29,225 bases of DNA, taken from the NCBI GenBank assembly GCA_002995645.1, contig PUHO01000015.1:27700-56924 (forward strand). Direction: 5' to 3'. Shown piece by piece: positions 1 to 7,325 of the stretch; positions within the stretch are counted from its first letter, which is position 1, and each line of letters starts with the position of its first letter. A program made the translations under genes and the position numbers. A model generated the notes under the pieces. The model searched no databases, had not been told where the DNA came from, and was given only the letters and a program-made list of their open reading frames with translations. The stretch comes from SAR324 cluster bacterium. Lineage in GTDB: Bacteria > SAR324 > XYD2-FULL-50-16 > HCM1.

Positions 1-434
1 TCTTCTATTGTGGTTTGCGGGCTTTGTGCTAATACGCCGGCATTAGGTATAGAATCAAGGGGAAAGAACGAATCTACTTGCCAATTAAGTTGGTGCGCTA
101 GTTGTATGTGATTGCCAAGCTCAGTATGGAAATCAAGCGGTAAATGATAAGCAGCTAAAGCACAATTGCCGTTACTCAGTAAATGTACTTTGTTGTATAT
201 ATTCCCTGTTATGGCGCGGCTTTGATTCCCCCAAAATAAACCGTGATGTACAAGGATTAAATCGGCTTGCCAAGCAATGGCTTGCGAGAGCATAGCGTAA
301 CTAGCACTAACGCCGAGCGCAATTTTTTTAACTTCCTTTGTTTGTTTGGCAAATTGTAAGCCGTTAGGAGCATAGTCTTGAAACCGGTTGATCTCTAGGA
401 GAGAATCGCAAAACGTGATAATAGAAGGCAACAT
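1..434 (-). CDS. NIF3/YbgI-family dinuclear-metal protein, C-terminus cut by window edge
   Basis: The N-terminal 144 codons are present, from ATG at 434-432; the frame is open to the window edge, so the C-terminus lies outside. The motif VHHGLFWG and, further on, AYHLPLDFH followed by GN match the metal-ligand regions of the NIF3 family (also annotated as YbgI or GTP cyclohydrolase 1 type 2). Members form hexameric rings with a di-metal site; their physiological substrate is generally unsettled, so no reaction is assigned. The start is followed by a typical NIF3 beginning (SLLEI, then YAPNGLQ). It lies 26 bp beyond the stop of the DUF4416 gene on the same strand, so the two are probably co-transcribed. 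Confidence 0.85.
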   Translation of the reverse strand, partial: MLPSIITFCDSLLEINRFQDYAPNGLQFAKQTKEVKKIALGVSASYAMLSQAIAWQADLILVHHGLFWGNQSRAITGNIYNKVHLLSNGNCALAAYHLPLDFHTELGNHIQLAHQLNWQVDSFFPLDSIPNAGVLAQSPQTTIE

Positions 435-460
435 AGTTGTTATTTGTTATATGGTTGATG

Positions 461-1009
461 TTATAATATAATAGCGTTTTTATTTTGTTTTGTTTGCGTT
501 TTGAATAAAGCCCGCAGATCTAGCCATTCTTGCTGTAAAGTTGGTAATGGCATATCCGGAAAAGACCAAGCAAACGGTTGGTATTTTCCTTCGTGAAAAT
601 AAAGTTGCCAGTCGCCCCAAATGGCGTTACCAAGATATAATTTATTACTTCTGTATTTGAAAGAAGCTAGTATGATCTTGAAAAAATCAAGGTAGCCAAT
701 ATCAAGGTTAATTTGCCTGTTTTCTTGAGAACAAAACGAGCTTTCTATTTGATTACAAAGGAGTTTTGCTTTTGCTAAAATACGAGTTTCATATAATCCA
801 TTAAATCCAATAAGTAGCCTATAGAGTGGTTCGCCCATTTCTTTATGGTAATAGGTGGTTGCTGTAAATAGGTGCGAATTGCCTTCAAAACAAATAGACG
901 AGAAGGTTTCTTCTAATTTTTTTTTGACTTGCAAAAGAATATTTTTGTCCTTATATAAAACAAGACAAAAAAGCTGCACTAAAGGCATAGGTTGATCATA
1001 TTGAATCAT
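461..1009 (-). CDS. DUF4416 family protein
   Basis: A 182-residue protein that I recognise as DUF4416 from its overall layout. It has an N-terminal beta strand with LVQLFCLVLYKD, then TTYYHKEMGEPLYR (consensus-like TxYYxxEMGxPLxR), AKAKLLCNQIE, then NLDIGYLDFFKIILAS, LYLGNAIWGDWQLYFHEGKY and finally WSFPDMPLP. The family has no established function and, as far as I know, is mainly found in Deltaproteobacteria and some other anaerobes, so it is a useful lineage hint. No signal peptide or membrane segment is visible, so it is probably cytosolic. It sits directly upstream of the NIF3 gene on the same strand. Upstream of its start is an AT-rich stretch and then the tandem repeat at 1142-1638. Confidence 0.8.
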   Translation of the reverse strand: MIQYDQPMPLVQLFCLVLYKDKNILLQVKKKLEETFSSICFEGNSHLFTATTYYHKEMGEPLYRLLIGFNGLYETRILAKAKLLCNQIESSFCSQENRQINLDIGYLDFFKIILASFKYRSNKLYLGNAIWGDWQLYFHEGKYQPFAWSFPDMPLPTLQQEWLDLRALFKTQTKQNKNAIIL

Positions 1010-1141
1010 ATACTTGATTATAAGAAACGTTTATAATGTTTTTTTCATTGTAATGCAATAGGACGGAGCAAATCAATATATTACTTTTTTTGTAAAAATA
1101 AAGGGATATGGTAAAATATAAAAAAGTGTCCTGAAAATAAA

Positions 1142-1638
1142 GCAAGAAAGCAAGCTTTTACTAGGCGTTTATCAGTATAAAAAAGCTTATTTTTTGTCAT
1201 TGTTTAAAACAGTACAAAAAGTGATGTTAAAGTTGTAAAGAGAGTTAGTCATATTAGGTCGTTTTTTTATAATAATTTTTCATGATAAATCAAATAGATA
1301 GCCTCTTTTAGCGACTCGCTTTTTGCAAGAGAAAATTTTGTCTTCACGAAAAGCATGACAAAAAACATGACAAAACGTAAAATGCAAGAAAGCAAGCTTT
1401 TACTAGGCGTTTATCAGTATAAAGAAGCTTATTTTTTGTCATTGTTTAAAACAGTACAAAAAGTGATGTTAAAGTTGTAAATAGAGTTAGTCATATTAGG
1501 TCGTTTTTTTATAATAATTTTTCATAATAAATCAAATAGATAGCACCTTTTAGCGACTCGCTTTTTGCAAGAGAAAATTTTGTCTTCACGAAAAGCATGA
1601 CAAAAAGCATGACAAAAAACATGACAAAACGTAAAATG
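1142..1638. repeat. two-copy direct tandem repeat, 242 and 254 bp
   Basis: Copy 1 runs 1142-1383 and copy 2 1384-1638. They are nearly identical: a few substitutions plus one 12-bp insertion in copy 2, where the short unit gcatgacaaaaa occurs once more. Each unit holds a tiny minus-strand ORF (listed separately) and an inverted repeat, AAGCTTTT paired with AAAAGCTT, around a 20-nt loop. The repeat fills most of the 645-bp gap between the glycosyltransferase and DUF4416 genes; 1010-1141 holds only AT-rich sequence in which I see nothing else. The high identity implies a recent duplication. Confidence 0.95.
1267..1368 (-). CDS. possible 33-residue microprotein (repeat copy 1)
   Basis: An ORF from ATG (1368-1366) to TAA, starting MFFVMLFVKTKF and ending SLKEAIYLIYHEKLL. 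It is the shorter homologue of the ORF at 1509-1646 in the neighbouring repeat copy. The first ten residues are hydrophobic, followed by a charged amphipathic-looking tail. No clear Shine-Dalgarno sequence is seen. The only support for coding is that the 12-bp length difference between the copies keeps the frame and that no stop has arisen. In AT-rich DNA this could be chance, so confidence is low. Confidence 0.2.
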   Translation of the reverse strand: MFFVMLFVKTKFSLAKSESLKEAIYLIYHEKLL

Positions 1639-1646
1639 TATGGCAT
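1509..1646 (-). CDS. possible 45-residue membrane microprotein (repeat copy 2)
   Basis: The ORF begins nine bases after the glycosyltransferase stop codon, on the same strand, so it could be read from the same transcript. It starts MPYILRFVMFFVMLF and contains a four-residue repeat (FVML/FVMF) that makes an uninterrupted hydrophobic stretch of about 18 residues, enough for one membrane helix. It ends KGAIYLIYYEKLL. It differs from copy 1 by an in-frame four-codon expansion and two substitutions (E to G, H to Y). No family recognised. It could equally be a decayed gene end carried by the duplication. Confidence 0.25.
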   Translation of the reverse strand: MPYILRFVMFFVMLFVMLFVKTKFSLAKSESLKGAIYLIYYEKLL

Positions 1647-1654
1647 GCTATTTT

Positions 1655-2686
1655 TTATAAAAAACGTTCGTAATCTTGTTTCCATTGTAAGCCAATTGAA
1701 TCAAACAAGTTAAGTACGTTAGCACGTCCGGTTATATCGCCAATAGCTAGTAACAAGAAGGATTCTTTTAATTTTGCTTGTTGCTCTGGCGCGATCTTTC
1801 TTGTTAGTTCTAAAACCGGTTTGTCAAAAATCGTTCGTAATGGGTCGTATGGCGTACGATCTAAAAATCCCTGTACCTCTATATTAGCTTGAGATAAACT
1901 TTTATATAATAACCTTGCTGAATTGCCTGTACTGACAATATATCGCGGTTTATGAGTTTGCCCACCTTGCGTAAAAGCAAAGTAATGTGCTTTTGCGGCG
2001 AACATAGCTTTTCTTTTACATCGTACGTCTATTTGGGAGAGTTGATTTTTAGAGACTTGTTTTTTTACAAGTATTTCCGGTAGCTTTGCCATTTTGTAAC
2101 CACTTTTCCAAACACGAAAAAGAAAATCGTAATCTTCTGCCCAAGGGGAATCTAAATACCCGCCTACGTTTAAAGTCATGTTTCTTGACATGAAAAAAGA
2201 AGGGTGCGAAATCGGCGCTTCTATAAAGATTTCTCGTGTAATATCTTCGTTTGTGAGTAAGTGATTTTGCCAAGTACGGTGATACTCTTGCCCTTGCGTT
2301 AGTGGTTCTGTGTCGTTTTGAAAAAAGGCAATTTGACTACCTAGTAACGCAAACTGCGGGTTAGCTTGGCTATAGGCATATTGCTTTGCTAGCCTTGTTG
2401 GCAACATTATATCATCAGCGTCAATACGTGCAATCCAATCATGTTGGCAATACTGTAGCCCTACTTGTAAAGCACGAACAATACCTTGCTTAGCAGGTAG
2501 GTTGATAAGGTGAAATCTAGGATCGCTAGCACTTTTAGCGCTAACAATTGCTTTGCCCTGATCGGAAGAACCGTCATTTACGGCAATAACTTCAAAATCT
2601 TGGTAGGTTTGTTGTTGTATTGCTTCTAAGCAAGCTGGCAAATTCTTTTCTTCATTGTGAAAAGGTAATAAAACAGAAACAGCCAT
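1655..2686 (-). CDS. family 2 glycosyltransferase with C-terminal Rossmann-like domain
   Basis: A 343-residue protein. Residues 1-210 form a GT-A fold: VSVLLPFHNEEKN at the N-terminus, nucleotide-binding VNDGSSD at 36-42 and the metal-binding DxD in ARIDADD at 86-92, followed by a conserved AEDYDFLFR segment. It probably transfers a sugar from a nucleotide-sugar donor to an envelope glycan or LPS; the acceptor cannot be told. Residues from about 248 (YIVSTGNSARLLYKSL, then EVQGFLDRTPYD and KPVLEL) look like the nucleotide-binding half of PglD-type sugar-modifying proteins, making this a two-domain fusion. The first bases of the gene recur at 2848-2875, part of the local duplication with apeB. 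Confidence 0.85.
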   Translation of the reverse strand: MAVSVLLPFHNEEKNLPACLEAIQQQTYQDFEVIAVNDGSSDQGKAIVSAKSASDPRFHLINLPAKQGIVRALQVGLQYCQHDWIARIDADDIMLPTRLAKQYAYSQANPQFALLGSQIAFFQNDTEPLTQGQEYHRTWQNHLLTNEDITREIFIEAPISHPSFFMSRNMTLNVGGYLDSPWAEDYDFLFRVWKSGYKMAKLPEILVKKQVSKNQLSQIDVRCKRKAMFAAKAHYFAFTQGGQTHKPRYIVSTGNSARLLYKSLSQANIEVQGFLDRTPYDPLRTIFDKPVLELTRKIAPEQQAKLKESFLLLAIGDITGRANVLNLFDSIGLQWKQDYERFL

Positions 2687-2691
2687 ACAAG

Positions 2692-2855
2692 TTACATACC
2701 TAGTGAACTAGTGCTATAAAAATGCGCTACAAGGCTATTATAAAGCACTGTGTCTTGCGTTTTATAAATTTTCATAGCAAAGTACAGGTTTGTTGTAAAA
2801 ATGCTAATAACAGTCTCTTACATGCCAAATATAGAAGGTGCGTTGCTGCAAGGCA
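2692..2855 (-). pseudogene. decayed duplicate of the apeB 3' end
   Basis: This intergenic stretch aligns with the last ~180 bp of apeB (2874-3051) at an offset of 182 bp. The final 22 codons read in frame as a variant of the apeB terminus: QDTVLYNSLVAHFYSTSSLGM against QDIEHYNNLLSHFYSTSSLGI; the last eight codons before the stop differ at one residue only. Further upstream the alignment keeps its length for dozens of bases but residues diverge, a stop replaces a Gln codon, and the catalytic GMH of apeB has become NLY. There is no start or full-length frame, so it is a dead fragment of a tandem duplication that also includes the first bases of the glycosyltransferase gene. Confidence 0.85.
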
Positions 2856-2873
2856 ATAAAGCAGCCATACAAG

Positions 2874-4160
2874 TTAAATACCTAGTGAACTAGTGCTATA
2901 AAAATGCGATAAAAGGTTATTATAATGCTCTATATCTTGCACCGCGCAAGTTTCCATAGTAGAGTGCATACCTAGCATAGAAATGCCAATATCAGCAGAC
3001 TGAATACCTAATCTAGAAGATAGCGAAGGTCCTATTGTACTGCCGCAAGGATAGTCCGAACGATTTACAAAATATTGAAATTTAATATTATTATCTTTAC
3101 ATAATTTTGCAATCACTGCCGCTGTGATCGCGTTCGTTGTGTAACGTTGTCTTGCGTTTCTTTTTAAACCGACACCTTGCCCTAGTAAAGGCACGTTTTC
3201 CAGATCTAACGTTTCTGTGTAATTAGGATGTAATGCATGCGCTCCATCAGCTGAAAGAAAAACAGATTGACTTAATGCTATTTGCCTTTTTTCGTTAGTG
3301 CTATAAATACGCTGTAAAACCGATTCGGTAAAATCACTATTCGCACCGGAAAGGGATACGCTCCCTATTTCTTCGTGCATAAATAAAGCCGCCATGTTTA
3401 AAGCTGTCGGGTTATTTTCTAGTGTATGAATAGCCAAGAAAGAAGAGACAAGGTTATCAAGATGAGCAGCGCAAAAAAGTTGTTGTTCATAACCTAGCAA
3501 GGCGACTTTAGTGGAGGTCGTTAAAAAAAGATCAAAACTATAAAAATCGTCAATACCAAGATTTTCTTTACACCATGTATGTAAGAACTGTTGAAAAGCA
3601 GTTGGTGAAAGCTCTTTGTTGTTATCTGTTTCAATATGCCAAAGAGGGCGTAAATGAGTGTGCGGATTAAGGGTAAGCGAGCCCCTTTCTTTACTAAGGT
3701 GAATAGCTAAAGACGGGATAATGGCTATATCAGGAATATAAACTAGTTTTGTTTCAAGTAAATTAGTTTCTTTATTATGAAAAATTACACGTCCGGCAAG
3801 AGATAAACTTTTATCTAGCCAAGAGTATAATAAAGCCCCGCCATAGGTTTCCACGCCAAGTACTTGCGTATTATGAGTGGTTTGCTCTGTATGCGGTCGC
3901 AACATTAAACTCGGGCTGTCTGTATGAGTGCCAACAAGCCGTAAAGGTGCGTCTGTTGTTTGACTTGGCATGCTCCAAGCAAGTAAGCTACTGTCGTCTC
4001 GCGTCGTAAAGTAGCTTTTACCTTGTTCTAGATTCCACGCTTCTTTTAACGATACAAAAGAAAAACCTTTTTCTTTGAGTATAGCCGCGGCATTGGCAAC
4101 AGCGTGATAAGGACTATATGAATTTTCTAGAAAATTAGTTAGTTGTTGTGTAAGACTCAT
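2874..4160 (-). CDS. apeB: M18 family aminopeptidase
   Basis: A 428-residue cytosolic dinuclear zinc aminopeptidase, likely releasing N-terminal residues (often acidic) from peptides. The family's metal and catalytic residues are visible: GTHTDSP with H79 and D81, AAHLDNL with D235, MHEEIGS with E263/E264, SADGAHALHPNY with D305, and GMHSTMETC with H399. The length matches bacterial M18 enzymes. The ATG overlaps the thrS stop in an ATGA arrangement, so the gene is probably translated by coupling with thrS. Its 3' end is duplicated just downstream (2692-2855). The symbol apeB is by family resemblance. Confidence 0.9.
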   Translation of the reverse strand: MSLTQQLTNFLENSYSPYHAVANAAAILKEKGFSFVSLKEAWNLEQGKSYFTTRDDSSLLAWSMPSQTTDAPLRLVGTHTDSPSLMLRPHTEQTTHNTQVLGVETYGGALLYSWLDKSLSLAGRVIFHNKETNLLETKLVYIPDIAIIPSLAIHLSKERGSLTLNPHTHLRPLWHIETDNNKELSPTAFQQFLHTWCKENLGIDDFYSFDLFLTTSTKVALLGYEQQLFCAAHLDNLVSSFLAIHTLENNPTALNMAALFMHEEIGSVSLSGANSDFTESVLQRIYSTNEKRQIALSQSVFLSADGAHALHPNYTETLDLENVPLLGQGVGLKRNARQRYTTNAITAAVIAKLCKDNNIKFQYFVNRSDYPCGSTIGPSLSSRLGIQSADIGISMLGMHSTMETCAVQDIEHYNNLLSHFYSTSSLGI

Positions 4161-6058
4161 ATTTCATTTCTTCTTAAAAGACGTTGTTTATATTCTTCCA
4201 GTAAGGAGGTTTTAACTTGTTCAATTGTTTTTTCGCCTAGAATAGCGTTATTAGCGCGTATAGTTAAAGTTTTGTTTGCTACTTCTTGATCGCCAACAAC
4301 AGCAATATAATTCACTTGTTGCAATTGTGCGGAACGTATTTTTTTATTAACAGACATAGTTTCTTGATCTATGGTAACACGTAACCCGGCTTTAATAAGC
4401 TCTTGTTGCACTTCTAGTGCGTATGCATTATGCGAATCATTAATAGCAAGAATACGTAAATGTTCCGGTGCTAGCCATAAAGGGAACTTACCTGCAAAAT
4501 GTTCAATTAAAATACCGAAGAAACGTTCAATAGAACCGTAAACAACGCGATGAATCATAATAGGTCGTTCTTTTTCGCCTTGTTCGTTAATATAAGTTAG
4601 GTTAAACCGCTCAGGTAAAGAGAAATCAAGTTGAATCGTACCGCATTGCCACGTTCTGCCGAGTACGTCTTTAATATGTATATCAATCTTGGGACCATAG
4701 AAAGCGCCGTCGCCTTCGTTAATAATATATTCTTTATTAGACGATTCTAAGGCTTCTCTTAAAGAATTAGTTGCCGTTTCCCACGTAGCATCGTCGCCAA
4801 TCGATTTTTCCGGACGCGTAGAAAGCTCAAGGTGGTATGTTAATCCAAATTTTGCGTATACTCTTTCGTCCAGTGCAAGTACTTTCTTTATTTCTTCTTT
4901 GATTTGTTCTTGTGTCATGAAAATATGCGCATCGTCTTGATGAAAAGAGCGAACACGAAAAAGACCGGATAAAGCGCCGCTTAATTCATGGCGATGTACT
5001 GTTCCAATTTCAGCAACCCGAAGAGGTAATTGTCTATATGAATATTGATTTTCTTTGAAAAACAACATGCCACCAGGGCAATTCATTGGTTTAATAGCAT
5101 AGGTTTTATCGTCAATCGTAGAAGTATACATATTCTCGCGATAGTAATTCCAATGCCCTGACGTTTCCCATAGTTCTTGACTAAGCATAATGGGCGTTTT
5201 AATTTGTAAGTAATTTTCTTTATCGTGCTCTTCTTTCCAAAACTCGAGTAGTTCATTCCAAATCGTCATGCCGTTAGGATGAAAGAACGCCATGCCCGGC
5301 GCCTCTTGGTGAAAAGAAAATAATTGTAGTTGTTTACCTAAAACGCGGTGATCTCTTTTTTTTGCTTCTTCAAGAAATGTTAAATAGGCTTTAAGTTGTT
5401 TTTTATCAGGATAGGAAACGGCGTAGATACGTGTAAGTTGTTCGTTCTGCGCATTAGCTCGCCAATAAGCACCGGAGGTCTTAGTAATTTTAACGGCTTG
5501 CACTAAGCCGGTGTGCGGAATATGCGGACCACGACAAAGATCAATAAATTCACCTTGTTGGTAAGCGCTGCTTGATTCTTCTAACGCTTCAATTAATTCA
5601 CGTTTAAAAGGATTATCTTGAAAGACGGCAAGCGCTTCTTCTGTTGTTGCATATTCAATACGCTTCGGTTCAAGTCGTTCTTTGATAATAGTTTGCATTT
5701 CCGCTTCAATTCGCGCAAGGTCTTCTTCCGTAATTTTTAAGTTAGCAAAATCATAGTAAAACCCGGTTTCAATAGAAGGACCAATAGCCGGTTTAGCATC
5801 AGGGAATAAACGAAGTACAGCTTGTGCAAGAATATGCGCTGATGAATGCCAAAATAATTCTTTACCTTGCCTATCTTCAAACGTAATCAGGTTAACTTTA
5901 TCGTTATTTTGTAACGGTGTAGATAGATCTTTTAAGACGTTGTCTTGTTCTATAGCGAGCGCGGCAGCAGGTAATTCTTTTTTTACGGCTTTAGCTAGAT
6001 CTTTGCCGGTGCTATTTTCTGGTAATTCTATAAGGTTGTCTTGAAAGTAAACTTGCAT
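4157..6058 (-). CDS. thrS: threonyl-tRNA synthetase
   Basis: A 633-residue class II synthetase that charges tRNA-Thr. Domains in order: TGS domain (about 1-62); editing domain (about 65-240) with HSSAH (H71, H75) and DLCRGPH (C175, H179); catalytic core with zinc ligands C327 (MNCPGG), H378 (DDAHIF) and H503 (IHRVV); and the C-terminal anticodon-binding domain from about 530 (PLWLAPEHLRILAI). Motif 2 lies around HRHELSGALSGLFRVRSF and motif 3 around YGSIERFFGIL. Full length with all catalytic and editing residues intact. First gene of a two-gene operon with apeB. No strong Shine-Dalgarno is visible; a 9-bp inverted repeat lies about 80-115 bp upstream. Confidence 0.97.
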   Translation of the reverse strand: MQVYFQDNLIELPENSTGKDLAKAVKKELPAAALAIEQDNVLKDLSTPLQNNDKVNLITFEDRQGKELFWHSSAHILAQAVLRLFPDAKPAIGPSIETGFYYDFANLKITEEDLARIEAEMQTIIKERLEPKRIEYATTEEALAVFQDNPFKRELIEALEESSSAYQQGEFIDLCRGPHIPHTGLVQAVKITKTSGAYWRANAQNEQLTRIYAVSYPDKKQLKAYLTFLEEAKKRDHRVLGKQLQLFSFHQEAPGMAFFHPNGMTIWNELLEFWKEEHDKENYLQIKTPIMLSQELWETSGHWNYYRENMYTSTIDDKTYAIKPMNCPGGMLFFKENQYSYRQLPLRVAEIGTVHRHELSGALSGLFRVRSFHQDDAHIFMTQEQIKEEIKKVLALDERVYAKFGLTYHLELSTRPEKSIGDDATWETATNSLREALESSNKEYIINEGDGAFYGPKIDIHIKDVLGRTWQCGTIQLDFSLPERFNLTYINEQGEKERPIMIHRVVYGSIERFFGILIEHFAGKFPLWLAPEHLRILAINDSHNAYALEVQQELIKAGLRVTIDQETMSVNKKIRSAQLQQVNYIAVVGDQEVANKTLTIRANNAILGEKTIEQVKTSLLEEYKQRLLRRNEI

Positions 6059-6139
6059 GTTTTTCCGTTGAAAACGAGTCTATAAAAAAGGATTAGTATA
6101 ATATACCAACAAGTATAGCAAAAAACACGCATTTAGAAA

Positions 6140-6175
6140 ATAGTAAAGTGCTATTTCTTAAGATTTCTTTACTAT
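6140..6175. promoter_or_regulatory. 9-bp inverted repeat upstream of thrS
   Basis: ATAGTAAAG (6140-6148) and CTTTACTAT (6167-6175) form a perfect 9-bp inverted repeat with an 18-base loop. It lies in the 291-bp divergent gap between thrS and the winged-helix gene, 82 bp from the thrS start. It could be a thrS leader structure or an operator, but the loop shows no obvious tRNA-Thr anticodon mimic. It may be chance in AT-rich DNA. The rest of 6059-6251 shows nothing I can name. Confidence 0.3.
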
Positions 6176-6251
6176 GGCGAAGTTAGTTTAATGAGCTAGT
6201 GCAGTATTATATGTTGTTAGTATGGGGGATTTTGTATGTTTTTTATGTATG

Positions 6252-6280
6252 TTGACTTTATTGCTTTTTTATAGTATAAT
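6252..6280 (+). promoter_or_regulatory. sigma-70 promoter of the winged-helix gene
   Basis: TTGACT (6252-6257), a 17-base spacer and TATAAT (6275-6280): five of six and six of six matches to the housekeeping consensus at ideal spacing. Predicted transcript start is near 6287, giving a leader of about 60 bases. That leader has a stem of eight pairs, GGTATTGC with GTAATGCC (6293-6314, loop CGCGAA, two G-U pairs). It ends in a strong Shine-Dalgarno GGAGG (6341-6345) five bases from the ATG, clearer than at most genes in this window. Confidence 0.7.
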
Positions 6281-6349
6281 TTAATCTATTATGGTATTGC
6301 CGCGAAGTAATGCCTTAATCGCAATAATAATTTTTTATATGGAGGCAAA

Positions 6350-6913
6350 ATGTCACATACACATAGAATAGGAGAAAAAGAATTGCTTATACCAGCCTTA
6401 CAAATCATGGTAAAGCAACCAAACTCTATAACAAATGCAGATCTTACAGAGAAGTTGGAGGCTTTAGATCGTTTCCGTGATAGAACGGATGATGGATTTC
6501 CTAAACAAGTTGATAACCTAGTTTCACACGAAACTATAACGCCGTATATTGAAATCCCGGAAAGAGGCGTTTATCAAATTACAGAAGCAGGTATAATGTT
6601 TATACTAGCTTTAAAAATCATGGTAAGACAAGAAAACGGTGTAATAACTATTAAAAAACTTAGACAGGAGTTGGAAAAAATACTAAAGCCGCCAAAGGAG
6701 GACAGTGAATTTTCTCAGAAAGTTTTGAAACTAATTTTACACGGCAAAATAGATCCGTATTTTCAAATTATAAATATACACGAGGTTCAAATTACAGAAG
6801 AAGGTAAAAAAGTTGATTTATCAGAAGATAAAGAAGTTGATCCATCAATAATAACTACATCTCCTGAAGAACTTATACAGAAGTTGCAAGAAATACAGAA
6901 AGCGCCAAGCTAG
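6350..6913 (+). CDS. protein of two winged-helix-like repeats, unknown function
   Basis: A 187-residue protein with an internal duplication. Residues about 9-80 (LLIPALQIMVKQPNS to GVYQITEAG) and about 83-153 (MFILALKIMVRQENG to EVQITEEGKK) align with each other along their length; the similarity is visible in the DNA too. Each half has the helix, helix, strand plan ending in a yxITexG turn that resembles the N-terminal winged-helix domain of Mrr-type restriction proteins, but no nuclease motif follows. The last 35 residues are acidic and probably flexible. It is preceded by a consensus promoter, a leader hairpin and a strong GGAGG ribosome site, so it is probably well expressed. A DNA-binding role is inferred; the biological role is unknown. 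Confidence 0.7.
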   Translation: MSHTHRIGEKELLIPALQIMVKQPNSITNADLTEKLEALDRFRDRTDDGFPKQVDNLVSHETITPYIEIPERGVYQITEAGIMFILALKIMVRQENGVITIKKLRQELEKILKPPKEDSEFSQKVLKLILHGKIDPYFQIINIHEVQITEEGKKVDLSEDKEVDPSIITTSPEELIQKLQEIQKAPS

Positions 6914-6974
6914 CAAAAAGACTAGTTTTATAAATAACCTAGCGAGTATAAACTAGGCTTGTATAAAGGGTAAC

Positions 6975-7003
6975 TTGAAAAAACTACAGGACTAGTTTAT
7001 ACT
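6975..7003 (+). promoter_or_regulatory. sigma-70 promoter of the HNH-dus-purM-hemE-waaA operon
   Basis: TTGAAA (6975-6980), a 17-base spacer and TATACT (6998-7003), each one mismatch from consensus. The predicted start near 7010 leaves a leader of about 19 bases before the HNH ATG at 7029. Between the previous gene and this promoter lies a weak 5-bp hairpin, CCTAG with CTAGG (6938-6957), which may be a poor terminator. All five downstream genes are tightly packed, so this is likely the operon promoter. Confidence 0.6.
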
Positions 7004-7028
7004 TGAAAAAAATAGGTAATTTAATTTT

Positions 7029-7325
7029 ATGATTATGTTAGATCAGTTTAATTTTATACAAGCAGATAGCCAACATATAGGCAGAGAAAAAGCAAAAGCA
7101 GCTGAACTACGTAAATCGCAGTGGTGGAAAAACCAAAAAGGAAAAGGGGTTTGTCATTATTGTAAAGAACGTTTTGCGCCGCAAGAATTAACAATGGATC
7201 ATATTGTACCTATTTCACGTGGTGGCAAGTCAAGAAAAAATAATGTTGTTCCTTCGTGTAAAGCTTGTAATAATGAAAAAAAATACTTAGTTCCAGCTGA
7301 ATGGAAAGGTTTTCAAAATTTATAA
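7029..7325 (+). CDS. small HNH-domain protein
   Basis: A 98-residue single-domain HNH protein. The zinc-binding cysteines are paired as CHYC (C42, C45) and CKAC (C77, C80), and the nuclease core is TMDHIVPISRGG (D57, H58) followed by NNVVPSCKACNNEKK. The residues expected for a metal-dependent nick or cut are all present. Similar short HNH proteins occur outside mobile elements in Desulfovibrio-like genomes, so it may be a housekeeping nuclease rather than a defence or intron enzyme. The N-terminal 30 residues are charged and helical. A second ATG two codons in could be the real start. The stop codon is immediately followed by the dus start. Confidence 0.8.
   Translation: MIMLDQFNFIQADSQHIGREKAKAAELRKSQWWKNQKGKGVCHYCKERFAPQELTMDHIVPISRGGKSRKNNVVPSCKACNNEKKYLVPAEWKGFQNL

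Noticed and set aside
7029..7325. HNH gene as part of a homing element or restriction system
   Set aside because: No intron, no methylase, no repeats at its borders, and it is embedded in a housekeeping operon.
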